Positions 1 through 8,598 of a DNA stretch of 64,000 nucleotides are shown here, piece after piece (the stretch's first letter is position 1; the number at the start of each line of letters is the position of its first letter). The stretch spans positions 24,394 to 88,393 of the forward strand of contig JAUSOD010000029.1 of the NCBI GenBank assembly GCA_030656215.1, given 5' to 3'. The notes below the pieces were generated by a model. The model was not told the origin of the DNA, made no database searches, and saw nothing but the letters and a program-made list of their open reading frames with translations. This DNA is from Azoarcus sp. (GTDB taxonomy: Bacteria; Pseudomonadota; Gammaproteobacteria; Burkholderiales; Rhodocyclaceae). A program made the position numbers and the translations under genes.

Positions 1-477
1 CTTGCCGGTATCGTGATTGATGAAGCGGGCGTCGTACGGACAGGCCTGCACGCAGTAGGCACAGCCGACGCAGCGGTCGCCATCGACCACCACCACCCCA
101 TCGGCGCGCTTGAAGGTCGCGCTGACCGGGCATACCGGGATGCACGGCGGCTCGTCGCAGTGGTTGCACAGGCGCGGCAATACGTAGGTTCCGGCCGGCT
201 GATCGCCGCCTTCGACCTTGATCGCATAGGTCGACACCACGGTGCGGAAACTGCCTTCGGGCACGGCGTTTTCCTGGATGCAGGACATGGTGCACGCCTG
301 GCACCCGATGCACTTGCGCACATCGATCAACATGCCCCAGTGCTGGCCGCCTTCAGCGGCCCGGGCCGGGGCCGGCATCAGCACCGCCGCGGCGGTCAGT
401 ACCGGCACGCCGCGCAGAAAGGCGCGTCGGGCGTCGGACTGCGGCCGGTCCGGGTTCGAATCTGGATGATGCTTCAT
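1..477 (-). CDS. Tat-exported 4Fe-4S ferredoxin-type electron-transfer subunit (TtrB/PsrB/DmsB-like), 3' end outside the window
   Basis: The reading frame starts at ATG 477 and is still open at base 1, giving 159 codons here. The N-terminus has a twin-arginine signal (DARRAFLRG followed by a hydrophobic alanine-rich stretch and APARAAE), so the protein should be exported folded. After it come cysteine clusters typical of the iron-sulphur subunit of molybdopterin oxidoreductases: CIGCQACTMSC, then CNHCDEPPCIPVCP, then CVGCAYCVQACP. These would bind [4Fe-4S] clusters carrying electrons between a quinol-linked membrane subunit and a periplasmic molybdoenzyme. A Tat signal on the B subunit fits tetrathionate, polysulphide or similar sulphur-compound reductases best, but the substrate cannot be decided because partner genes lie beyond the left edge. 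A fourth cluster is expected in the missing part. Confidence 0.85.
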   Translation of the reverse strand, partial: MKHHPDSNPDRPQSDARRAFLRGVPVLTAAAVLMPAPARAAEGGQHWGMLIDVRKCIGCQACTMSCIQENAVPEGSFRTVVSTYAIKVEGGDQPAGTYVLPRLCNHCDEPPCIPVCPVSATFKRADGVVVVDGDRCVGCAYCVQACPYDARFINHDTGK

Positions 478-734
478 GACAACGCTCCGGTTGTTGGAGG
501 AGACGGAGCCACTTTAGGCTGGCAGAGACCCTGACGATATCCGGGTCATGGCCGATGGAGATAGATCAAAGTACCTATAGGCCGCGCCTGGTCGAGAGTG
601 ACCCCGGCATGAACCGGGCATTGGTGAGACATAAACACGCACCCGCCGCGCTCGCACAGTTGGCTGGAGCAGGCTATCTTTAGCAAAAGGATTGTCAGCC
701 CCGTCAGGGCGATCTTTCACCGGGAGGCGACACG

Positions 735-1751
735 ATGCAGGGGATATTCGTCAGTTACCGGCGGCAGGACAGCCAGAGCGCGGCAGGACGGCTGTCCGAC
801 CACCTGAAGGAACATATGCTGGGGGTGCCGATCTTTCGCGACGTGGAGACCATCGAGCCGGGCATGGACTTCGTTGAGGCCATCGAACGCGCCCTGGAAT
901 CCTGCGCCGTGCTGGTCGCCGTCATCGGGCCACGCTGGGTGTCGGTGACGGACGACGCCGGCCGTCGGCGGCTGGACAACACCAACGACTACACCCGGCT
1001 GGAGATTGCCACCGCACTGCGGCGCAACGATGTGCGGGTGATTCCGGTGCTGGTCGATGGTGCCACCATGCCGGCTGCGGAAGACCTCCCGGCCGACCTC
1101 GAGGGACTGGCGCGGCGCAATGCGATCGAGCTTTCGGACAAGCGCTGGGAGTACGACGTTTCGCAGCTGGTCGTCACCTTGCGCAAGGTGCTGAATGTGG
1201 TCGAGCCCACCCCTGCCCCCTCGCCCACGCCAGCGCCCCCGCTTGCCTCCGGATCCGATACATCGCCCAAAGCCAGCTTCGGCGGCAACAAGAAATGGTG
1301 GGCTGCGGCGGCCGTCCTGGTGTTGGTCGTCATCGGCGCGGTAATCGAGGAGGAAGGCTCCACCTATACGCCGATGGACCTTCCACAGGACGCGCCAGGC
1401 GTGTCAGACCAACAGGTGCCTCCCGGTTCCCCGCCCCCGGGCGCAACCAGCTCGCCGGCGGGCACCAATGTGTTGCCAGCGCTTGCGGGCCTGTGGCGCG
1501 ATCCTGCGGGAGGTCAGTACGAGATCGCCCAGCAGGGCAACCAGATTGTCATCCAGGGCGTCGGTCCGGACGGATACGTGAGCGGGTCCGCGATGTTGCA
1601 GGGTCAGCGCGGCGAGGGCGCCTACACCCTGAACGGCTATCCGCTGCAGTCCAGCCTGCAGGTCTCGGGCGATGGCATGCGGATCGATGTGGGCATTCTG
1701 GACCCCGCGACAGGGCAGCGCGATTCGGCGGTATTGCTGCGGGTGCGCTGA
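735..1751 (+). CDS. TIR-domain protein with a single transmembrane segment and C-terminal beta-rich domain
   Basis: This 338-residue protein has a TIR domain at about residues 1-150. Visible TIR features are the opening GIFVSYRRQDS, the box-2-like FRDVETIEPG, and a glutamate (about E90, in YTRLEIATAL) where NADase-type TIR domains carry their catalytic Glu. A proline-rich linker (about 158-175) and a hydrophobic helix (WWAAAAVLVLVVIGAVI, about 187-205) follow. A Pro/Gly linker and a 90-residue domain of unknown family lie beyond it. The TIR domain would be cytoplasmic and the C-terminal domain periplasmic, since the signal is an internal anchor. The ATG has a good ribosome-binding site (GGAGG about 8 nt upstream). 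TIR domains in bacteria serve in NAD-cleaving defence or as adaptors; no partner gene is adjacent. Its role is unknown. Confidence 0.85.
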   Translation: MQGIFVSYRRQDSQSAAGRLSDHLKEHMLGVPIFRDVETIEPGMDFVEAIERALESCAVLVAVIGPRWVSVTDDAGRRRLDNTNDYTRLEIATALRRNDVRVIPVLVDGATMPAAEDLPADLEGLARRNAIELSDKRWEYDVSQLVVTLRKVLNVVEPTPAPSPTPAPPLASGSDTSPKASFGGNKKWWAAAAVLVLVVIGAVIEEEGSTYTPMDLPQDAPGVSDQQVPPGSPPPGATSSPAGTNVLPALAGLWRDPAGGQYEIAQQGNQIVIQGVGPDGYVSGSAMLQGQRGEGAYTLNGYPLQSSLQVSGDGMRIDVGILDPATGQRDSAVLLRVR

Positions 1752-1841
1752 CCCGGCAGCGCGGCCATGGACACACTCCGCGGCCCAGCACTGCATTCCA
1801 CGCTCGCAAGCGCACATGAACTGCGATACACTCCGCGCCGT

Positions 1842-1988
1842 CATTGGGGAGTAGCCGCCCTCCACTGCGAGAGGGGCCTGCGTCAACAGACTTGTCCTTA
1901 TGGGCATGGTGCAGGCAGTTCGCGTTTTCCGTCCCTGGCAAGACCTTTGACTGCGTTGCCTCCGCTTGGGCCGGGGAGCGGCGCAGTC
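1842..1988 (+). promoter_or_regulatory. yybP-ykoY manganese riboswitch
   Basis: The leader of the GDT1 gene carries the conserved signatures of the yybP-ykoY family. These are TTGGGGAGTAGCC near 1844, then a short hairpin, then GCCTGCGTCAACA near 1878, as in the mntP leader. A downstream stem (GACTGCG about 1949 pairing with CGCAGTC at 1982-1988) encloses a G-rich segment just ahead of the ribosome-binding site and may be the expression platform. The family binds Mn2+ and turns on Mn exporters. Match judged by eye; boundaries approximate. Confidence 0.85.
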
Positions 1989-2018
1989 ATTGGTATCCGT
2001 CCGGCCCGGGAGCATCAG

Positions 2019-2594
2019 GTGGAAGCATTCCTCGTCTCGACGGGCATCGTCGCCCTCGCCGAAGTCGGCGACAAGACCCAGCTGCTGGCCTTCATTCTGG
2101 CCGCCAAGTTTCGCAAGAAGACCCCGATCATCCTCGGCATACTGGTCGCCACCCTCGCCAATCATGGATTTGCCGGTGCACTGGGAGCATGGATCACCGC
2201 CCAGGTGAGTCCAAACACCATGCGCTGGGTCCTGGGCATCTCCTTCATCGCGATGGCGGCCTGGACCCTGATTCCCGACAAGTTCGATGAGGAAGATGCC
2301 CGCTTTGCGCGCTTCGGCGTGTTCGGCACGACGCTCGTCGCTTTCTTTCTCGCCGAAATGGGCGACAAGACCCAGATTGCCACGGTGGCACTGGCGGCTC
2401 AGTACCAGGCCTTCTTCGCCGTGGTCGCCGGAACCACGCTGGGCATGATGATCGCAAACGTACCGGCGGTCGTGCTCGGCGACCGTATTGCGCATCGCAT
2501 GCCCGTTCGCCTGGTGCATGGCATTGCCGCGGCGATTTTCGCGATTCTGGGGCTCGCAACCCTGCTCGGCGCGGGCGAAAGCCTCGGGTTCTGA
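2019..2594 (+). CDS. GDT1/TMEM165 (UPF0016) family cation exporter, probable Mn2+ efflux protein (MneA-like)
   Basis: This 191-residue integral membrane protein has the two-fold repeat of the GDT1 family: the signature EVGDKTQ at about residues 15-21 and EMGDKTQ in the second half. Each sits in a bundle of three predicted membrane helices, with a charged loop (DKFDEEDARF) between the halves. The acidic signatures are the cation-binding sites in this family, which includes the MneA-type manganese exporters. I chose the GTG at 2019 because it gives the family's short N-terminus and has GGGAG about 7 nt upstream; frames opening further upstream run through the riboswitch. Control by a Mn2+ riboswitch directly upstream supports manganese, rather than calcium, as the main substrate. 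Confidence 0.9.
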   Translation: MEAFLVSTGIVALAEVGDKTQLLAFILAAKFRKKTPIILGILVATLANHGFAGALGAWITAQVSPNTMRWVLGISFIAMAAWTLIPDKFDEEDARFARFGVFGTTLVAFFLAEMGDKTQIATVALAAQYQAFFAVVAGTTLGMMIANVPAVVLGDRIAHRMPVRLVHGIAAAIFAILGLATLLGAGESLGF

Positions 2595-2685
2595 CCCAGC
2601 CCGAACGCACCGCCCCGCAACGCCGATTTGCTCCCGGGTGGTGCGCCTGCGACAATTGCCATCTTGTTCACATTGCCGATGAATC

Positions 2686-4188
<1,503 letters not shown>

Positions 4189-4211
4189 GATTTCAGGCAG
4201 TTCGCCGAACT

Positions 4212-4251
4212 AAAAAACCCCGCACGGCTTTTGGCTGTACGGGTTTTTTTT
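4212..4251 (+). terminator. Rho-independent terminator after lysS
   Basis: AAAAAACCCCGCACGG and CTGTACGGGTTTTTTTT form a GC-rich stem with a short loop followed by eight T residues, 24 nt past the lysS stop. The A-run on the other side means it can also stop transcription of the convergent methyltransferase gene. Confidence 0.9.
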
Positions 4252-4327
4252 ACCTATGTGCCGGCTCGACTTGCAGCTCCATGCCCGGCACATTACTGAC
4301 TTGTGGACCGATCTGCTCGCTCCTGGC

Positions 4328-5470
4328 TCACTTCGCAGCCAGACGCCACAGCGAGGTCACTTCTGCCGCGCGGGCCGCATGCAGCGGGTCTTCCTTGTCG
4401 CCTGCCTTGGGGTGGTGCGGACGGACATCCATGCGGTGCACCACCTTCAGCCCCGCCTTCTCGAACTCCGCCAGCAGAAATTCGCGGGTGCGCAGGCCCA
4501 GGTGTTCGGCCAGGTCCGACAGGATCAGCCAACCTTCACCGCCGGGTTCCAGGTGCTCAGCCAGTCCGCCGAGAAAGCCCTTCAGCATCCGGCTGTCCGT
4601 GTCGTAGACGGTCTGCTCCAGCGGCGATCCTGCGCGTGCCGGCAGCCACGGCGGATTGCACACGATCAGTGGCGCGCGACCGGGCGGGAACAGGTCGGCC
4701 TCGAGCACCTCGACCTTCTTCCCGAATCCAAGCCGGGCCATATTGTCCTGCGCACAGGCAAGCGCCCGCTGCGACTGGTCGGTCGCGATCACTTTGGCAA
4801 CACCCCGTCTGGCGAGCAGTGCGGCAAGCACACCGGTGCCGGTGCCGATATCGAAGGCCAGGGTCTTTGCCGGGAGTGGTGCCTTTGCCACCAGCTCGAC
4901 ATACTCACCCCGTATCGGCGAATACACCCCGTAGTGCGGATAGATTCGCGCAGCCAGCGCCTCCACATCGACCCCCTTCCGGCGCCACTCATGGGCACCG
5001 ATGAGCCCGAGCAGTTCGCGCAGCGAGGCGACGAACGGGCCTTGCGGCGGGCCATAGGCTTCGGTGCAGGCTTCACTGACATCCGGCGCGCGGCGCAAGG
5101 GAATCGCAAAGTCGTCGCCGAACGGAATCAGCAGCATGCCGAGTGTGCGTGCGCGCTGCGACTGGTACTGGCGATGAAGGTGAAACGCCTGAGCTGGCGC
5201 CACTTCCACCACCGGCGCGCCCTTGCGCGGTGCCTTTTTCGGCTTGGGCACGGCACGACGTGCCATCGCCTGAAGCAGCATGCGTGCGTTCTGGAAGTCG
5301 CCCCGCCACAGCAGCGCCGTACCTTCGCACGCCAGGCGATAGGCGGTATCCGCATTCATCGTGTCATCGGCAACCTGCACCCGTCCCGGGGGCGGCATGC
5401 CGCTCTCCGAGTGCCAGCGCGCGCTGCGTTGTTCGTCTTGTTCGACCCAGGAAAGCTGTGGATCATTCAT
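4328..5470 (-). CDS. Class I SAM-dependent methyltransferase with NPPW motif (HemK/RsmC/RlmG type)
   Basis: This 380-residue protein has its catalytic domain in the second half. The SAM-binding motif I is FDIGTGTGVLAALLA, the acidic motif II is VIATDQS, and the NPPW tetrad (IVCNPPWLP) is typical of enzymes that methylate exocyclic amino or amide nitrogens in nucleic acids or release factors. The N-terminal ~180 residues hold no motif I recognise. They may be a substrate-recognition domain, as in two-domain rRNA guanine methyltransferases. I chose ATG 5470 (MNDPQLSW), with GGAG 9 nt upstream, over a longer frame opening at 5530. The gene is convergent with lysS and lies downstream of a LysR gene on the same strand, with a 159-base gap. 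The methylated target is not identifiable. Confidence 0.8.
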   Translation of the reverse strand: MNDPQLSWVEQDEQRSARWHSESGMPPPGRVQVADDTMNADTAYRLACEGTALLWRGDFQNARMLLQAMARRAVPKPKKAPRKGAPVVEVAPAQAFHLHRQYQSQRARTLGMLLIPFGDDFAIPLRRAPDVSEACTEAYGPPQGPFVASLRELLGLIGAHEWRRKGVDVEALAARIYPHYGVYSPIRGEYVELVAKAPLPAKTLAFDIGTGTGVLAALLARRGVAKVIATDQSQRALACAQDNMARLGFGKKVEVLEADLFPPGRAPLIVCNPPWLPARAGSPLEQTVYDTDSRMLKGFLGGLAEHLEPGGEGWLILSDLAEHLGLRTREFLLAEFEKAGLKVVHRMDVRPHHPKAGDKEDPLHAARAAEVTSLWRLAAK

Positions 5471-5629
5471 TGCAGGAAACTCCGTAATGGTAAGGTCCGT
5501 GGGCACCTGTGCACTGCGCACGGACGGCAAGGATCATTCAGTAAACAGTACATACTCAACTGTTGGCCTTTGAACTGCCAGTTGAGGCAAAGCATCTTCG
5601 CGCGCAAGCCCGAGACCGACGCATACCAC

Positions 5630-6556
5630 TCAGGCCACCAGAGGCAGGTCAATCTCGTGACTCCTGCTCACCCCCGCGGTCAGCGCGCGGCAATCATCGA
5701 GAAAAGTCCGTATCGCCGAAGTATGGTACTTGCCGCGCCGCCACACGAACTGAAAACGTCGGCGCAGATCCAGCTCCGGCGTCTCCACCGGAACCAGGCT
5801 TCCACGCCGGAACGCATCGCGCAGCGCAAGACGCGAGATGCAGCCGATGCCCAGGCCGCTCTCCACTGCGCGCTTGATCGCCTCGGTGTGTTCGAGCTCG
5901 AGTCGAACCTGCAGGCTGCCGCTGAAGTGGCGCAGCGCCTGCTCCAGGGTTTCGCGGGTTCCCGAACCGCGCTCGCGCAGGATCATGGGCTCGCCGGCAA
6001 TCTCCACAAGGCTGGCCGCGCGGGCGCCGGCGAGACGGTGAGTCGGTGCGCAGAAAAACACCAGCTCGTCATCCACCCAGGGCTCCACCTCGATCTCGCC
6101 ATCAAACACCTGCCCCTCGATCAGCCCGAAATCGATCTCGTGGTGCAATACCTGCGCCACCACGCTGGCCGTGTTGTGCACCTGCAACTGCACCCTGCTC
6201 TCGGGATGGCGCTGCAGGAATCCGGCGACGATCAGCGGCAGCAGATAGTTGCCGATGGTCAGCGTCGCCCCCACCCGGAGACTGCCCAGGCCGCGCTCGC
6301 CGCGCAACAGCGCTTCGACCTCCTCGGCCCGATCTAGCAGTTCCACCGCGCGCGGCAGCAGCAAGCGACCCTGTTCATTAAGGTGCAGACGGCGACCGTG
6401 ACGGTCGAACAATTGGTGATCGAACTGGTGCTCGAGTTCGGCCAATGCCGCACTGGTGGCCGATTGCGACAGGCTGAGCGCCTCGGCGGCGCGCGAGACA
6501 TTCTCGCTACGGGCGATCGCGACGAACACTTCGATCTGCCGAAGGGTGTACTTCAT
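5630..6556 (-). CDS. LysR-family transcriptional regulator, FinR-like activator of fpr
   Basis: The 308-residue protein has an N-terminal winged helix-turn-helix (about residues 3-62, with SENVSRAAEALSLSQSATSAALAELE) and a C-terminal periplasmic-binding-protein-like effector domain (about 90-295). It is transcribed away from a ferredoxin-NADP reductase gene. The same arrangement in Pseudomonas pairs FinR with fpr, where FinR activates fpr under superoxide stress or iron limitation. An extended palindrome (6573-6608) in the intergenic DNA is the obvious binding site. I chose ATG 6556; a GTG two codons upstream at 6562 is an alternative, and neither has a strong ribosome-binding site. The FinR assignment rests on context and general resemblance. 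Confidence 0.85.
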   Translation of the reverse strand: MKYTLRQIEVFVAIARSENVSRAAEALSLSQSATSAALAELEHQFDHQLFDRHGRRLHLNEQGRLLLPRAVELLDRAEEVEALLRGERGLGSLRVGATLTIGNYLLPLIVAGFLQRHPESRVQLQVHNTASVVAQVLHHEIDFGLIEGQVFDGEIEVEPWVDDELVFFCAPTHRLAGARAASLVEIAGEPMILRERGSGTRETLEQALRHFSGSLQVRLELEHTEAIKRAVESGLGIGCISRLALRDAFRRGSLVPVETPELDLRRRFQFVWRRGKYHTSAIRTFLDDCRALTAGVSRSHEIDLPLVA

Positions 6557-6572
6557 ATTCACTAAACAGGTA

Positions 6573-6608
6573 AGGCTTAACTAAATTATCCACCATTTAG
6601 CTAAGCCT
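6573..6608. promoter_or_regulatory. Long palindromic operator between the LysR gene and fpr
   Basis: AGGCTTAACTAAAT (6573-6586) and ATTTAGCTAAGCCT (6595-6608) are inverted copies of 14 bp with a single mismatch, separated by 8 bases. It lies between the two divergent start codons, 17 bases from the LysR ATG and 46 from the fpr ATG. A T-N11-A core, expected for LysR boxes, fits inside it. Probably bound by the LysR protein. Confidence 0.75.
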
Positions 6609-6654
6609 GCCTCGATAAACTGCAGCCATCGATTATCAACCGGGCAGATCCACC

Positions 6655-7431
6655 ATGAGCAACCTGCTTCAGGAACGCATTATCAGCGTCCGCCACTGGA
6701 ACGACTCGCTGTTCAGTTTCCGCACCACGCGCGATCCGGGCCTGCGCTTCGAGAACGGGCAGTTCGTGATGATTGGGCTCGAAGTCAACGGCAAGCCGCT
6801 GACCCGCGCCTACAGCATCGCCAGCCCGAACTACGAGGAACACCTCGAGTTCTTCAGCATCAAGGTGCCCGACGGCCCGCTCACCTCGCGTCTGCAGCAC
6901 CTGCGCGAGGGCGACCCGATCGTGATCAGCAAGAAGCCCACCGGCACGCTGGTGCAACACGACCTCAAGCCGGGCAAGAACCTTTACCTGCTGTCCACCG
7001 GAACCGGCCTGGCGCCTTTCATCAGCGTTATCCAGGATCCCGACACCTACGAGCGCTTCGAGCATGTGGTGCTGATCCATGGGGTGCGTCATGTCTCGGA
7101 GTTGGCCTACGCCGATTTCATCGAGAACGAGTTGCCCGCCAACCCTTACTTTGGTGAGGCGGTGCGCGAGAAGCTGATCTACTACCCCACAGTCACCCGC
7201 GAGCCGTTCCGCAACACCGGTCGCCTTACCGACCTCATCGAGTCGGGCAAGCTGTTTGCCGACATCGGCCTGCCGACACTGAATCCGGCCCACGACCGGG
7301 TGATGATCTGCGGCAGTCCGGCGATGCTCGACGATTGCTGCACGATGCTCGACCAGCGCGGCTTCCACATCTCGAAGCGGATAGGCGAACCCGGCGACTA
7401 CGTCATCGAGCGTGCGTTTGTGGAGAAGTGA
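6655..7431 (+). CDS. fpr: Ferredoxin--NADP(+) reductase
   Basis: This 258-residue FAD enzyme exchanges electrons between NADPH and ferredoxin or flavodoxin. The FAD-binding motif RAYSIAS is at about residues 53-59. The NADP-binding GTGLAPF is at about 117-123, and the nicotinamide-side CGSPAMLDD is near 220. The C-terminus (YVIERAFVEK) is of the bacterial subclass I/II type, with a short extension after the last beta strand. Size and motifs match the proteobacterial family. It is divergent from a FinR-like LysR gene across a palindromic operator, which suggests induction by oxidative stress or iron limitation. Confidence 0.95.
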   Translation: MSNLLQERIISVRHWNDSLFSFRTTRDPGLRFENGQFVMIGLEVNGKPLTRAYSIASPNYEEHLEFFSIKVPDGPLTSRLQHLREGDPIVISKKPTGTLVQHDLKPGKNLYLLSTGTGLAPFISVIQDPDTYERFEHVVLIHGVRHVSELAYADFIENELPANPYFGEAVREKLIYYPTVTREPFRNTGRLTDLIESGKLFADIGLPTLNPAHDRVMICGSPAMLDDCCTMLDQRGFHISKRIGEPGDYVIERAFVEK

Positions 7432-7516
7432 TCCGGCGCACGCCGAAAAAAATCGCATATGGCGTAGTTGATTGCAATATTTGCATTATGCATACCGTGC
7501 CCGGCATCCCACTTCT

Positions 7517-7530
7517 TTGATCCAGGTCAA
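7517..7530 (+). promoter_or_regulatory. FNR/ANR-type binding site upstream of the cytochrome c peroxidase gene
   Basis: TTGATCCAGGTCAA matches the FNR consensus (TTGAT-N4-ATCAA) at nine of ten positions. It ends 33 bases before the peroxidase start codon. Anaerobic activation of bacterial cytochrome c peroxidases by FNR/ANR is well known in other proteobacteria. The short spacing to the start implies a short leader. Confidence 0.7.
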
Positions 7531-7563
7531 GCTCCGTTCAAAAAGCATCGATAGAATGCCGGC

Positions 7564-8598
7564 GTGATCACCAGCCTGCCCAATCTTGCCATCGCGACTT
7601 TGCTGTCGACCTTTGCCGCCACCCTGGTGTTCCTGACCTGGCGGGATCCACCGGCTGCGCCCCTCGCGCAGCCGGCTGCAATCTCGATTGCCGATGCGGT
7701 GCGACGCCAGGAACCGATCTCGCCACTCCCTCGCGACGTCGGAAATATCGATCCGGGACGTGCTGCGCTGGGCGAAGAGCTTTTTCACGAACGCCTCCTG
7801 TCCCGCGACAGCACGATTTCGTGCGCGAGTTGCCACCAGCTCGACACGGGTGGAAGCGACCGACTGCCTCGTTCACCGGGTGTCGGCGGCGCCGCGGGCG
7901 TGATCAACACACCGACCGTGTTCAATAGCCGCTACAACTTCGTGCAGTTCTGGGATGGTCGCGTCAGCAGCCTCGAAGATCAGGTTGCCGGCCCGCTGCA
8001 CAACCCGATCGAGATGGCGTCGAGCTGGGAAGAGGTGATCGCGCGCCTGTCTGCCCACGAAGGCTATCGTGTGGCCTTTGCCGAGCACTATCCGGAAGGG
8101 ATCACCGCAGCCTCGATCTCCGACGCCATTGCGAGCTTCGAGCGCACGCTGGTGACGCCCGACGCCCGCTTCGATCGCTACCTGCGCGGGGACGCAACCG
8201 CCCTGACGGTCGAGGAACAGGAAGGTTATGCCCGGTTCAAGAACCTCGGCTGCGCCAGCTGTCACCAGGGTATCAACGTGGGCGGCAACCTGTTCCAGCG
8301 CTTCGGGGTAGTCGGCGACTATTTTGCCGACCGCGGCAATCCCACCCGAGCCGATCTCGGACGCTTCAACATCACCGGACGCGAAATCGATCGCCACGTA
8401 TTCAAGGTGCCGGGCCTGCGCAATGTAGCCCTCACCGCGCCCTACTTCCACGACGCCAGCGTCGACTCGCTCGACGAGGCCGTGGCATTGATGGGTCGCT
8501 ATCAACTGGGTCGGTCGCTGTCCGATGAGGACCGCCGCCTGATTGTCGCCTTCCTGCACACCCTGACCGGCACCTACCGCGGCGAAACCCTCAAATGA
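7564..8598 (+). CDS. Di-heme cytochrome c peroxidase (CcpA/MauG superfamily)
   Basis: The 344-residue protein has an N-terminal hydrophobic segment (signal anchor, about residues 5-22). Two c-type haem sites follow: CASCH at C87-C90-H91 and CASCH at C230-C233-H234. Surrounding family features include GRAALGEELFHERLLSRD, the NTPTVFNSRYNFVQFWDGR stretch and KVPGLRNVALTAPYFHD. It should reduce hydrogen peroxide to water in the periplasm using electrons from a small cytochrome or azurin. The GTG at 7564 is the start that includes the signal segment. The stop overlaps the start of the next gene (ATGA), so the two are translationally coupled. An FNR-type box upstream points to expression under low oxygen. 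Confidence 0.93.
   Translation: MITSLPNLAIATLLSTFAATLVFLTWRDPPAAPLAQPAAISIADAVRRQEPISPLPRDVGNIDPGRAALGEELFHERLLSRDSTISCASCHQLDTGGSDRLPRSPGVGGAAGVINTPTVFNSRYNFVQFWDGRVSSLEDQVAGPLHNPIEMASSWEEVIARLSAHEGYRVAFAEHYPEGITAASISDAIASFERTLVTPDARFDRYLRGDATALTVEEQEGYARFKNLGCASCHQGINVGGNLFQRFGVVGDYFADRGNPTRADLGRFNITGREIDRHVFKVPGLRNVALTAPYFHDASVDSLDEAVALMGRYQLGRSLSDEDRRLIVAFLHTLTGTYRGETLK

Noticed and set aside
4256..6337. Plus-strand open frame of 693 codons across the methyltransferase and LysR genes
   Set aside because: It runs antisense through two recognisable genes and contains no motif.
7432..7460. CGGCG/CGCCG stem after fpr as a terminator
   Set aside because: The stem leaves only a 2-base loop and is followed by A residues on the fpr strand, so it is not a Rho-independent terminator in that direction.
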